Notes under the pieces: generated by a model | What the model saw: only the letters and a program-made list of their open reading frames with translations | Told to the model about the DNA's origin: nothing | The model's database searches: none | Program-made: the position numbers and the translations under genes | Part shown: positions 27,236 through 35,680 of the stretch, in pieces | Layout of the letters: each line of letters opens with the position of its first letter | Numbering within the stretch: the first letter of the stretch is position 1 | NCBI RefSeq assembly: GCF_024714495.1 | Contig: NZ_JAMZMJ010000020.1 | Coordinates: 1 to 63,801, forward strand | DNA from: Marinoscillum pacificum | GTDB lineage: Bacteria > Bacteroidota > Bacteroidia > Cytophagales > Cyclobacteriaceae | Reading direction: 5' to 3' | Length of the DNA stretch: 63,801 bases

Positions 27236-28660
27236 TTAATTGTATCTGAAGTAGTGATTGCACTCGTCATATTCGATGGTAGAATCAATCGTTTTTAAGT
27301 ATTGAATAATGCTTTCGGCGGTTGTAATGTCTTGAACAACAGCTTTTTCTATGGGGAAATGATCTTCATAAACCGCAGGGATATAGTCATTTATGGTAAC
27401 TGTAATGACGTCATCTTCTTGATACTCTTTTCCAGCTTCATCCCGGATAATAAGTGATTGACCATCTACGGTCAATTGGAGGCCTGAGACGTGAAAACCA
27501 ATGCCTGTTTGTCCCAGGAATTCTCTGATTTCACCAGCAGTCATGGAGAAGACAAGTACGCCATTTTCGAATGGATCCATATTGTATATTTCATGCAGGG
27601 TGATGTCTCCTTCGTCAATTTCTGATCGTATACCCCCACTGTTTTGGAATGAAGCATCTGTATGGTAATATTCCTTAAGAGCATTGGTATAAAAGCACCC
27701 TATTTCGTCTCGATTCAAATAATTCGTGGCAAACCCAATAACCTCATCATAAATAGGAGGAGTGTTGTAAGCCGTAATTTTGGATTGAAGATCAGTATCT
27801 ACTTCTTGATAAGTGTTTAGATTGATTAATTCTGCACTCTGACTGATAATTGTGCCTTTGTCAATGATAAGCTGTAATCGTCCTAAATAATTCAAGTGTG
27901 ATCCGGCTTGCAAAACTGGAGTGCCATTTACAAGTTGGCCAACTCTATCATGAGAGTGTCCTCCAATGACAGCATCAAATTCAGGATATCTCTGAGCAAG
28001 ATCCAAATCAGCTGAAGTTCCCAAATGTGTTAATGCAATCAATACATCGGATTCTTCTTCAGACTTTAAGTCGGTGTAATCTTTTATGGATTCCAGATAA
28101 TTGGTAAACGATATGCCCGTAACCTTCCATGGGTGGGTTAGTGGTATTGTTTTGGTTGGGCTGCCTTCTGTTTCTACCAATCCTAAAAATGTTACTTTCA
28201 GGTCACCTACCTCAATGGTTGTGAAAGGATCTGGTTGACTCAAGTCACTTGATTCTGTGTCGATGTTAGCGCAAACCCAGCTGAATTCAGCTTGTTTCAT
28301 TCTTTTATCCAGAAACTTTTGTCCATAGTCAAATTCATGATTCCCTAGCACAGATACATCAAACCCTGTTTGGTTCATGATATCGATCATGGGAAACCCT
28401 TTTTCTTCATATTGATCTACTACTGGGTTTCCAGAAAACATATCTCCAGCACAAACAAGCAATACGTGTTGGTTAGTATCTCTTTCTCCATCTACAATGT
28501 GCTTGATTTTGGCAAAATTCTCCAGTTGGCCATGTTGGTCATTAATGAAGTATATGGCTAAAGTATCAGTGCCTGAATTAGGATTTTCAGGATTGGTGTT
28601 ATCCTTTTCGCAAGAGAATAGAAATACAAATAGAACTAAAAGAGGGATTAGTTTTTTCAT
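27236..28660 (-). CDS. Bifunctional 5'-nucleotidase/UDP-sugar hydrolase-type lipoprotein
   Basis: 474 aa with lipobox FLFSC (Cys17), so probably membrane-anchored outside the cytoplasm. The N-terminal metallophosphoesterase domain (~33-285) has the metal-binding motifs NDQHG, GDMFSG, GNHEFDYG and GGHSHD. The C-terminal domain (~300-470) matches the 5'-nucleotidase substrate domain (NSGGIRSEIDEGDIT, NMDPFENGVLVFSMT). It should dephosphorylate nucleotides or split UDP-sugars for phosphate and nucleoside scavenging. At 474 aa it is a little shorter than UshA (about 550). Monocistronic, with a TAnnTTTG element 20 nt upstream of the start codon. Confidence 0.9.
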   Translation of the reverse strand: MKKLIPLLVLFVFLFSCEKDNTNPENPNSGTDTLAIYFINDQHGQLENFAKIKHIVDGERDTNQHVLLVCAGDMFSGNPVVDQYEEKGFPMIDIMNQTGFDVSVLGNHEFDYGQKFLDKRMKQAEFSWVCANIDTESSDLSQPDPFTTIEVGDLKVTFLGLVETEGSPTKTIPLTHPWKVTGISFTNYLESIKDYTDLKSEEESDVLIALTHLGTSADLDLAQRYPEFDAVIGGHSHDRVGQLVNGTPVLQAGSHLNYLGRLQLIIDKGTIISQSAELINLNTYQEVDTDLQSKITAYNTPPIYDEVIGFATNYLNRDEIGCFYTNALKEYYHTDASFQNSGGIRSEIDEGDITLHEIYNMDPFENGVLVFSMTAGEIREFLGQTGIGFHVSGLQLTVDGQSLIIRDEAGKEYQEDDVITVTINDYIPAVYEDHFPIEKAVVQDITTAESIIQYLKTIDSTIEYDECNHYFRYN

Positions 28661-28679
28661 AATAGCTATGGTTCGTGAC

Positions 28680-28687
28680 CAAAGATA
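28680..28687 (-). promoter_or_regulatory. Bacteroidota -7 promoter element for the 5'-nucleotidase gene
   Basis: On the minus strand TATCTTTG matches TAnnTTTG. It ends 19 nt upstream of the ATG, implying a leader of roughly 14 nt. No clear TTTG is seen at -33. Confidence 0.5.
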
Positions 28688-28739
28688 ATGTTTATTGAAG
28701 CGTTAATTGAGAAAAAATAAATTTCCTCTCCATAATTTC

Positions 28740-28796
28740 AATGTCTATCAATTGGACATTTTTTTAATAAAGTATCTACTCAATATTTACTTTATT
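28740..28796. promoter_or_regulatory. Two inverted repeats upstream of the DUF6702-like gene
   Basis: AATGTC/GACATT (28740-28745, 28755-28760) followed by a T run, then a perfect AATAAAGTA/TACTTTATT dyad (28766-28774, 28788-28796) ending 5 nt before the start codon. The second is well placed for an operator or a start-blocking hairpin. Confidence 0.45.
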
Positions 28797-28801
28797 AGCA
28801 T

Positions 28802-29224
28802 ATGCTTTCTTGGCTTCTGATACATCTCTGCTTGTTCATATCTCCAACTTCAAAAGTTGATCACGCGATATATGTATCTGTTTTGGAGATTGAAAGTCAG
28901 CAGTTAAAAGTGAAAGTTTTTAGCGATGACCTAAATGATGCCTTGCGAAATGATTCAAGTTCCATTGAAGAGTATTTTCAAAAGAAGATCAAGCTACGCA
29001 TCAATGAACAATCAATAAATTTCAATCTGAAAGAAGTGTCTGAAGAAGGCGAAAGCCAATGGATTACTTTCGAGATGAAAACACCTGCAGAATGGCATTC
29101 TTTTTATCTACAGGCAGATTACCTGATGGAGTTATTTCCAGATCAAACCAATGTGGTCAAGGTGATGGACGAGTCAACACGCTACTTCAGGTTAAATCAA
29201 TCGAACCCCAGTTGTAGTTTTTAG
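28802..29224 (+). CDS. DUF6702-like exported protein
   Basis: A 140-aa protein with an N-terminal hydrophobic export segment (WLLIHLCLFISPTS), then DHAIYVSVLEIES, which resembles the HP-YVSV-EI opening of the DUF6702 family, and a beta-rich body including WITFEMKTPAEWHSFYLQADYLMELFPDQTN. Family members are small periplasmic or secreted proteins of unknown function. The gene overlaps the convergent M20 amidohydrolase by 4 nt (TTAG shared by both stop codons). Assignment rests on the short motifs only. Confidence 0.7.
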   Translation: MLSWLLIHLCLFISPTSKVDHAIYVSVLEIESQQLKVKVFSDDLNDALRNDSSSIEEYFQKKIKLRINEQSINFNLKEVSEEGESQWITFEMKTPAEWHSFYLQADYLMELFPDQTNVVKVMDESTRYFRLNQSNPSCSF

Positions 29225-30522
29225 TCCTTTTGATTGAATAAGTCTAACATGGCTTGACTAACCACGGTAACTCCGGTTTCTAGAGATTTTGCTGGTTCTG
29301 GATAATAGAAAGGAGAGTGCAGTCCAGGTAAATCTCCTGATTGAATACGCTGATCAGGCACGGTGCCTAACCAAAACAGTGCAGTTGGAACTTGATGTTC
29401 AGTCTTGCCATAAAGTGAAAAGTCCTCAGCCACCATTTGAGGTTCTGCTTCCAGGATATTGTTAGCTTCTAATACTTTTGAAGCTGACTTTCGTAAGGAC
29501 TGAATTAATACCGGGTTGTTGAAGTTTGCAGGCGTGAATTCCTCTCTAAATATCACTTCTGGCATTTTGTCATCTGGCAATCCTGCTGCTATAGCTACTC
29601 CGCGGGCTATTTCTTCAATTCTCTTGTGCACTAGCAGTCTTACTTCTTCGGTAAAGGTTCTCATGGTTATTTGGAGTGTCACTTCATCAGGAATGATGTT
29701 GTGTTTGGTTCCGCCTTTGATAGCGCCAACTGTTACCACCACATCATCAATAGGTTTTACACTTCTACTTGCTATGGTTTGTAGTTCCATCACAATCATA
29801 GACGCAGTAACCACCGGATCAATTGACATGTGTGGGGTTGCTCCATGAGCACCTATTCCAAATACTTTAATATCGGCAAATTCTGAATTGGCCATCGTGT
29901 AGCCGTCAGAAAGGCCAACTGTACCTGCTGGCAGACTTGGACTGCTATGAAGACCAATTCCATAATCAGGTACACCAAACTTCTCATACAGCCCTGCGGC
30001 TAACATGGCTCTGGCGCCTGCACCTATTTCTTCTGCGGGTTGACCAATAAACATCAATGTTCCTTTCCATTGATCCTTGATGCTGGCCATATATCGAGCT
30101 GTTCCTACCCAGTTGGTCATATGAATGTCATGTCCACACGAATGCATCGTCCCTACTTTGCCTCCATTGTACGGTACTTCTACTTCACTTTTATAAGTTA
30201 GTCCGGTCTTTTCATACATCGGTAGCGCATCCATGTCTGTCCTGTAGAGAATGGTTGGCCCCTTACCATTTTTGAGAATTCCCACGATTCCATAGCCACC
30301 AAAGTTCTCTGTTACTTCAAAGCCAACTTTTCTAAGTTCATTGGCAAGCTTTTTAGACGTCTCTTTTTCTTCCAATGATAACTCTGGCGATTGATGAAGC
30401 TCGGTATACAGCTTAACGAGGTAGTCTTTGTCTGCGGCAATCTTCGAGGTGTCAACATTAGGAGTCAAAAACATTAATCCCGTTGAAAAACAAAATACTA
30501 ACAGAAAAAAGGAGAAGCGCAT
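29221..30522 (-). CDS. M20 family metallo-amidohydrolase, exported
   Basis: 433 aa from the ATG at 30522, chosen because MRFSFFLLVFCFSTGLM begins a signal peptide there; an upstream in-frame start at 30558 would add 12 residues before it. M20D motifs are present: HQSPELSLEEKET near the start, the metal ligands in MHSCGHDIHM, the catalytic glutamates in AEEIGAGARAML, an HGATPH dimerisation-domain motif and EDFSLYG near the end. It should hydrolyse N-acyl or N-aminoacyl amide bonds (hippurate hydrolase/IAA-amino acid hydrolase type), here probably in the periplasm. Monocistronic. Confidence 0.9.
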   Translation of the reverse strand: MRFSFFLLVFCFSTGLMFLTPNVDTSKIAADKDYLVKLYTELHQSPELSLEEKETSKKLANELRKVGFEVTENFGGYGIVGILKNGKGPTILYRTDMDALPMYEKTGLTYKSEVEVPYNGGKVGTMHSCGHDIHMTNWVGTARYMASIKDQWKGTLMFIGQPAEEIGAGARAMLAAGLYEKFGVPDYGIGLHSSPSLPAGTVGLSDGYTMANSEFADIKVFGIGAHGATPHMSIDPVVTASMIVMELQTIASRSVKPIDDVVVTVGAIKGGTKHNIIPDEVTLQITMRTFTEEVRLLVHKRIEEIARGVAIAAGLPDDKMPEVIFREEFTPANFNNPVLIQSLRKSASKVLEANNILEAEPQMVAEDFSLYGKTEHQVPTALFWLGTVPDQRIQSGDLPGLHSPFYYPEPAKSLETGVTVVSQAMLDLFNQKD

Positions 30523-30713
30523 AGTGTATGGATAAATAAGGTTGATCATAGGAATCATCCATACAATAAATGATATGGATGTCTAACATAGCGAACTTAC
30601 AGATCAAGGGTTAAGAATAAAAACGACTAGTTCATATTGGTCATTTTTTAGTTAAAAACGCGTAGTAAGTCATTTTTTAAGACCACTATTCAGGAAATGT
30701 GAAGGATTTTCAT

Positions 30714-30765
30714 TTTACTTAACAATTGTGAAACTAATATATTACATTCACGTTTGTTAAGTAAA
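30714..30765. promoter_or_regulatory. Long inverted repeat, candidate PadR operator
   Basis: TTTACTTAACAATTGTGAA (30714-30732) and TTCACGTTTGTTAAGTAAA (30747-30765) match in 17 of 19 positions with a 14-nt spacer. It ends 11 nt before the PadR start. The arm resembles that of 12132-12148 (about 11 of 17 positions, core TTACTWAA). Confidence 0.65.
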
Positions 30766-30776
30766 TCAATTGAAAG

Positions 30777-31106
30777 ATGAAGGAGCAGTCTCTAGGTGAG
30801 TTTGAAGAGTTGGTGTTGTTAATGGTAGCTGCATTGCATGATGAAGCTTATGGGGTGACGATTTTGGAAAACCTTGAGTCCAAACTCAACAAGAAGGTTA
30901 ACATCAGTGCTATACATGTCGCCTTGAAGCGTCTTGAAAACAAAGGCTTTGTTACTTCCCGGTTTGGAGGAATCACGAGTGATAGAGGAGGACGTAGGAA
31001 GAAATTCTACGTGATTACTTCTATAGGTAAGCAAGCACTTGACGCACATTATCAAGTTCGTACTAGCATCTATCAGCAGATCCCAAACATTTCGTTCAAC
31101 TCATGA
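30777..31106 (+). CDS. Short PadR-family transcriptional repressor
   Basis: 109-aa winged-helix protein: GEFEELVLLMVAAL, EAYGVTILENL, recognition segment NISAIHVALKRLENKGFV, wing DRGGRRKKFYVITSIGK. Third member of the set in this window and closest in layout to the one at 12207. The stop overlaps the start of the following permease (ATGA). The 19-nt inverted repeat immediately upstream is the probable autoregulatory operator. Confidence 0.92.
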   Translation: MKEQSLGEFEELVLLMVAALHDEAYGVTILENLESKLNKKVNISAIHVALKRLENKGFVTSRFGGITSDRGGRRKKFYVITSIGKQALDAHYQVRTSIYQQIPNISFNS

Positions 31107-33730
31107 ATGCACTTCCGCCAAAATATCCGCTTCGGTTTCTCAGGTGGTTTTGTCGAGAAGAGTTTCTAGAGGAGATGGAAGGTGATCTGGTAGAGCTATT
31201 CGAAATGCGCTATATCAATTCTCCTAAAAAAGCTCAAAGACTTTTCTGGTGGGACGTGCTCAGATCCTTTCGATTGGTTAATATCAGATCACTCAAACTT
31301 AACAATTGGACTATGAATTCACTTCGAAATTACATTAAGATCTATTTCCGGAGATTTCGAAAAGAAACCACACATTATCTGGTGAACACACTTGGGTTGG
31401 CCATGGGCTTTGCTGTACTCTTTTTTATACTCATATACTCTTACGACGAGCATCATATTGATTCCATTCATGAAAAGTCGGATCGGATTTATCGAGTATT
31501 GGAAACCAGCGAATCCGAAGGAGAAATCAATACCTACACCATCACGGCCAATCCACTAGCAGGTGGATTAAAGGAAGAGTTTCCAGAAATTGAAGAGACT
31601 GCCAGAATGGTATACATGGGTTCTGGAGGTTTGCGATATGGTGAAAACGAGTTTCAAGATCGTAATTATGTTTTTGCAGGGGTTCAGCTATTCAATATTC
31701 TCGATTTTGAGATTACTAAAGGAAACCCATATCAGGACTTTGATGGAATGGTAGGAGTTACACTCAATGAGACGTGTGCTAAGAAACTATTTGGCGATGA
31801 AAACCCTATTGGGAAACTAGTGGACCTTCCAGGAAAAGTAGATGGCGCAGAGGTTATCGCTGTTTATAAAGATTTACCAGCCAATGTAACTTATCAGTTC
31901 AATATGGTTTTTGTGACCCACTTTGATCAGGTCCCAATGGGATATGCTCAATGGTTCGAGGACTGGAATTCACGAGGAGCTACCACCTGGGCATTATTTA
32001 AAGAAAACACGAGTCCTGAAAGTGTAATGGAAAAGCGACAGGCTTTCATGGATAAATATTACACTGAGGAGCAGCAAAAGGAACATGCCTTTAGTTTCCA
32101 GTTGATAACCGATATGCATTTAGAGTCCTCCAGTTTGGCGCAAACAGGAGGAGAGCCTCTGTTGAGCGTACAGTATGCCAACAAGGATTTTGTCCTAATC
32201 ATTACCTTGATTGGTTTTCTGGTTATTACCATAGCATCCCTCAATTACATTAATTTATCCTCTGTTCAGGCACTGAAAAGAAACCTTGAAGCTGGTATCA
32301 GAAAGATCAACGGAGCTACCATGGCTCAATTAAGGTTCCAGCTATTTGTGGAGACTTTTATGACCTTACTGATTGCCTATATCATCGCTTTGGTGCTGTT
32401 AGTGCTATTGCATCAGCCTTTTTTAGACTTGACCCAGAAGCAGATTCCGGTTGCTGAATTTTTCAATTCAGAACTATTGAGTTTCCATCTGATGGCGTTT
32501 GTGGCTATTTGGATTCTTTCTTCACTTGTTCCTGCTTTATATTATTCCAAGCTCAACAAAACACTGGTCATTAAGAAGAATGCATTTTCTGGAAAAGGAG
32601 ATGTGTTGAGAAAGAGCTTCATGGTCGTGCAATACGGAATATCACTTTGCTTGATCATCGGCTCCATCATGTTGTACAGACAGTTAAATTATGTGCAGTC
32701 AAAAGACTTGGGCTTCGTTAATGAGCATTTATTGACATTAGATATTAATAGCAGAGCTGCTCGAGATCATGCCAACAACATTATTCATGATCTTCAGATG
32801 GATGCCAATGTGATGAATGCTTCGGTTTCATCCAGAGTGCCAGGAGAGTGGAAATACATGCCTACTTTCAATATTTCGTTGAATAAAGCAGAGAACCTTA
32901 TTCCTACAAAGCATTTTGTGGCGGATCAATATTGGTTGGACACATATGGAATGCAGTTAAAAGCGGGGAAAAATTTCTCTGGTGTGCCGAGTGCTGACAC
33001 TTTGAAGATAGTTGTTAATGAAAAAGCTGTTCAGTCCATGGGTTTAGAAGATCCAATTGGTAAATCCATTTGGATTACGGCAGATTCTACTTACAAAATG
33101 CAGATTATTGGTGTGGTTAAGGATTTTCATTTTACATCACTTCGAGAACCTTTAATGCCAATGATACTCACAAGCCCCAATAACCCTCTTTTTCCAATAG
33201 ATTATTTCACCATCAAGTCCAATGGGAATACGGCAGAGGTGCTTGACCTGATTGAAACCGTTCAAAAGCGATATGATCCCGAAACCCCAGCAGAGATTAA
33301 CTTCCTGGATGAGCGCTGGGAGCGATATTACAAAGCAGATTTGAATAGAAGCTATTTGATTTTAGTAGCGACTATTATCTCCATTATCATCTCGGCATTT
33401 GGGCTATTTGGTCTGATCAATTTTACCGCCGAACGCAAAACCAAAGAGGTAGGAATACGAAAAGTTCTTGGAGCCAGTACGCAGAGTATTCTTCAGGTAG
33501 TTTTGAAAGAATATGCGATTTTGCTGCTGATTGCGTTAATACTTGCAGTACCGGTAGCTTATTTGATTTTGAACAATTGGCTGGCTGGTTATGCTTATCG
33601 TGTAGATTTATCGGTATGGGTATTTGGATTGGGATTTATTTTGGTGGTAGGAATATCGTTAATTACTGTGATTTCACGTGTTTACAGGCTTGCTAAGTCA
33701 AACCCTGTTAACTCCCTCCGATACGAATAA
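31103..33730 (+). CDS. FtsX/MacB-type double-module permease with prefix domain
   Basis: 875 aa. Prefix ~4-60 (PPKYPLRFLRWFCREEFLEEMEGDLVELF), TM1 ~93-113, periplasmic domain, three-TM FtsX block from ~345 with NYINLSSVQALKRNLEAGIRKINGA (a degenerate cytoplasmic loop compared with the others), TM5 ~505-525, second periplasmic domain, and a C-terminal block with TKEVGIRKVLGAS. Sole permease of the third PadR operon. As for the other five, no ATPase gene accompanies it. Confidence 0.9.
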   Translation: MNALPPKYPLRFLRWFCREEFLEEMEGDLVELFEMRYINSPKKAQRLFWWDVLRSFRLVNIRSLKLNNWTMNSLRNYIKIYFRRFRKETTHYLVNTLGLAMGFAVLFFILIYSYDEHHIDSIHEKSDRIYRVLETSESEGEINTYTITANPLAGGLKEEFPEIEETARMVYMGSGGLRYGENEFQDRNYVFAGVQLFNILDFEITKGNPYQDFDGMVGVTLNETCAKKLFGDENPIGKLVDLPGKVDGAEVIAVYKDLPANVTYQFNMVFVTHFDQVPMGYAQWFEDWNSRGATTWALFKENTSPESVMEKRQAFMDKYYTEEQQKEHAFSFQLITDMHLESSSLAQTGGEPLLSVQYANKDFVLIITLIGFLVITIASLNYINLSSVQALKRNLEAGIRKINGATMAQLRFQLFVETFMTLLIAYIIALVLLVLLHQPFLDLTQKQIPVAEFFNSELLSFHLMAFVAIWILSSLVPALYYSKLNKTLVIKKNAFSGKGDVLRKSFMVVQYGISLCLIIGSIMLYRQLNYVQSKDLGFVNEHLLTLDINSRAARDHANNIIHDLQMDANVMNASVSSRVPGEWKYMPTFNISLNKAENLIPTKHFVADQYWLDTYGMQLKAGKNFSGVPSADTLKIVVNEKAVQSMGLEDPIGKSIWITADSTYKMQIIGVVKDFHFTSLREPLMPMILTSPNNPLFPIDYFTIKSNGNTAEVLDLIETVQKRYDPETPAEINFLDERWERYYKADLNRSYLILVATIISIIISAFGLFGLINFTAERKTKEVGIRKVLGASTQSILQVVLKEYAILLLIALILAVPVAYLILNNWLAGYAYRVDLSVWVFGLGFILVVGISLITVISRVYRLAKSNPVNSLRYE

Positions 33731-33795
33731 AATGCCCGTTTATCGATTTTTTACAACCGATCAGCAGGATTTTTAGTAAAATTATTACGGTACTT

Positions 33796-33823
33796 GAAAC
33801 CTATTTACACTAAAATGGGTTTC
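33796..33823 (+). terminator. Possible terminator or leader hairpin between permease and rpoD
   Basis: GAAACCTATTT (33796-33806) pairs with AAATGGGTTTC (33813-33823), an 11-bp stem with one G-U pair and a 6-nt loop, 66 nt after the permease stop. The following TATTTAGTT is a poor T run, so a regulatory hairpin in the rpoD upstream region is equally possible. Confidence 0.4.
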
Positions 33824-33934
33824 TATTTAGTTGGAATTTAATATATTAGTAGATTGACTCGTATCAGATTTAGTCGTAACTTCGCGGTTTTCTCTGAGGG
33901 AAAAATGACAACATTCCAACTTGAAATTGATCAA

Positions 33935-33942
33935 TAATTTTG
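33935..33942 (+). promoter_or_regulatory. -7 element of the rpoD promoter
   Basis: TAATTTTG matches TAnnTTTG, 36 nt before the rpoD start codon. A well-spaced -33 TTTG is not evident. Confidence 0.5.
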
Positions 33943-33978
33943 TATCATAGGAATTAATTTAAAGAAACTGATTAGCAT

Positions 33979-34851
33979 ATGCGGCAACTCAAGATTACAC
34001 AATCCATTACCAACAGACGTGAAAGCCACACTCTAGAGAAGTACTTCACAGAGGTGAGTAACGTTCCAATGATTACCCCTGACGAAGAGGTAACGCTAGC
34101 CAAAAGAATCCGTGAAGGAGACGAGTTGGCATTGGAGAAGTTGGTAAAGGCTAACTTGAGATTCGTGGTTTCTGTAGCGAAACAATATCAAAACAGAAGT
34201 TTACCATTGAACGACTTGATCAACGAGGGTAACCTTGGTTTGATTAAAGCAGCAAAGAAATTTGATGAAACGAAAGGTTTCAAATTCATCTCTTACGCTG
34301 TATGGTGGATTCGTCAGTCAATCATGCAAGCATTGGCTGAGCAGTCTAGAATTGTTCGTCTTCCAATGAACAAGTCTGGTGCAATCAACCAAATCAGAAG
34401 AGCATATGCAGAGCTAGAGCAGCAGTTTGAGCGTGAGCCAACTGAAGAAGAATTGGCTGATATCCTTGACATGAAACCAAGTGAAGTAAGAAACACTTTG
34501 GGTGCTGAAGTGAAGCAGATGTCAATGGATGCTCCATTCGGTGAAGATGAGTCTGGTTCATTGCTTGATGTATTGGAGAATGTAACTACTGGTCCTACGG
34601 ATGGTGAGTTGGTGTTCAATGATTCATTGAAAGTAGAGACTTTAAGAGCATTGTCTACATTGACTGCTAGAGAAAGAGAAGTAATCATGATGAGCTTCGG
34701 TATCGGTCATGATAACCCATACACACTTGAGGAAATCGGTGATGCTATGGGTCTTACTCGTGAGCGTGTAAGACAAATTAGAGAGAAGGCACTTCAGAAA
34801 TTGAGAGAGCCTGGTAAAAACAGACGTCTTAAAGAGTTTGTTGCCAACTAA
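33979..34851 (+). CDS. rpoD: Primary RNA polymerase sigma factor (sigma-70, Bacteroidota short type)
   Basis: 290 aa. It lacks the long region 1.1 and the non-conserved insert of E. coli RpoD, as is normal in Bacteroidota. Region 1.2 (SHTLEKYFTEVSNVPMITPDEE), region 2 with the core-binding NLRFVVSVAKQY, the -10 recognition FKFISYAVWWIRQSI, region 3, and region 4 with the helix-turn-helix LEEIGDAMGLTRERVRQIREKAL are all present. It directs housekeeping transcription, presumably from the TTTG/TAnnTTTG promoters seen in this window. Monocistronic, with a -7 element upstream and an intrinsic terminator immediately downstream. Confidence 0.97.
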   Translation: MRQLKITQSITNRRESHTLEKYFTEVSNVPMITPDEEVTLAKRIREGDELALEKLVKANLRFVVSVAKQYQNRSLPLNDLINEGNLGLIKAAKKFDETKGFKFISYAVWWIRQSIMQALAEQSRIVRLPMNKSGAINQIRRAYAELEQQFEREPTEEELADILDMKPSEVRNTLGAEVKQMSMDAPFGEDESGSLLDVLENVTTGPTDGELVFNDSLKVETLRALSTLTAREREVIMMSFGIGHDNPYTLEEIGDAMGLTRERVRQIREKALQKLREPGKNRRLKEFVAN

Positions 34852-34875
34852 GATTCAAAATTCCTATATAAATAT

Positions 34876-34903
34876 AACCCTGACCGAAAAGTCGGGGTTT
34901 TTT
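34876..34903 (+). terminator. Intrinsic terminator of rpoD
   Basis: AACCCTGAC (34876-34884) pairs with GTCGGGGTT (34891-34899) including one G-U pair, loop CGAAAA, followed by a run of T. It begins 25 nt after the stop codon. Confidence 0.9.
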
Positions 34904-34915
34904 GTTTTCCTGAAT

Positions 34916-35599
34916 TTAATAGACGGCCGTTTTGATATAGAACTCAACATCTCGCAGTTCAGCTTTGTCAACGGGTTCAAATTCTTCTGAGTCAATGGTG
35001 GGATCACCGGTTTCAATGTAATATAAATTGCAGCTTAATTTACCATGTACAATTTTGTGAGTAGCTGAATATTCAGAATAGGGTTCTTCGTAATCGATTG
35101 ATTCAATGATTTCAAAATAGGAGTCACTATTGTCTCCAAAATCACTTATCCATGATTGGGTCTTCGGAAAAGTATACCCAACCATTACACCCTCTGTAGT
35201 TTCTGCGTTTACATCTGCTAGTTGGTATTGGTAAATGTCCGGCTCGAACATTTCATTAATTGACTCAGTACTTGGAGGTATGTTGTCTACAAATTTTGAA
35301 AATTCAATTCTGAATGCTGTAAACTTTGAAAGTACAAATTCAACATTATTTGCAGAGTCAGGGGGAATAGCAATATTCAAACCAAAATTTTGTGAGTATC
35401 TGTGAGGTGGCTGTCCAGAAGTGTAGCTGCTGCTAACACGCATTTCATATAAATGGCTAGAGTCGGAAAAACAGAATGGCTTTCCATTGAAATATCCTTT
35501 AATATACTGGGGGCCAATAACAGGTGCTAATTTCTCCTCTTTGTCACATCCTAGTGACAAGATCAATATAGAAATAAGAGCAAAAAATTGTCTTTTCAT
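34916..35599 (-). CDS. Hypothetical lipoprotein
   Basis: 227 aa with a clear lipoprotein signal (ISILILSLGC, Cys18) followed by an acidic/lysine linker. The mature part appears all-beta (GYFNGKPFCFSDSS..., then strands to the C-terminus). No catalytic motif or named family is recognised. It ends just after the rpoD terminator on the opposite strand and is separated by about 80 nt from the upstream porin gene in the same direction, so co-transcription with it is possible. Likely an outer- or inner-membrane anchored accessory protein; role unknown. Confidence 0.75.
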   Translation of the reverse strand: MKRQFFALISILILSLGCDKEEKLAPVIGPQYIKGYFNGKPFCFSDSSHLYEMRVSSSYTSGQPPHRYSQNFGLNIAIPPDSANNVEFVLSKFTAFRIEFSKFVDNIPPSTESINEMFEPDIYQYQLADVNAETTEGVMVGYTFPKTQSWISDFGDNSDSYFEIIESIDYEEPYSEYSATHKIVHGKLSCNLYYIETGDPTIDSEEFEPVDKAELRDVEFYIKTAVY

Positions 35600-35680
35600 T
35601 TACATACTTGCAGGTGTTATATGTAATATATTTGGAGGGTTTGGGAAAAGCAACCGATCAAATCGATGGTTTTTAATTCA

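Noticed and set aside
33731-33978. Riboswitch or small RNA in front of rpoD
   Set aside because: One AT-rich hairpin only; no known riboswitch core was recognised.
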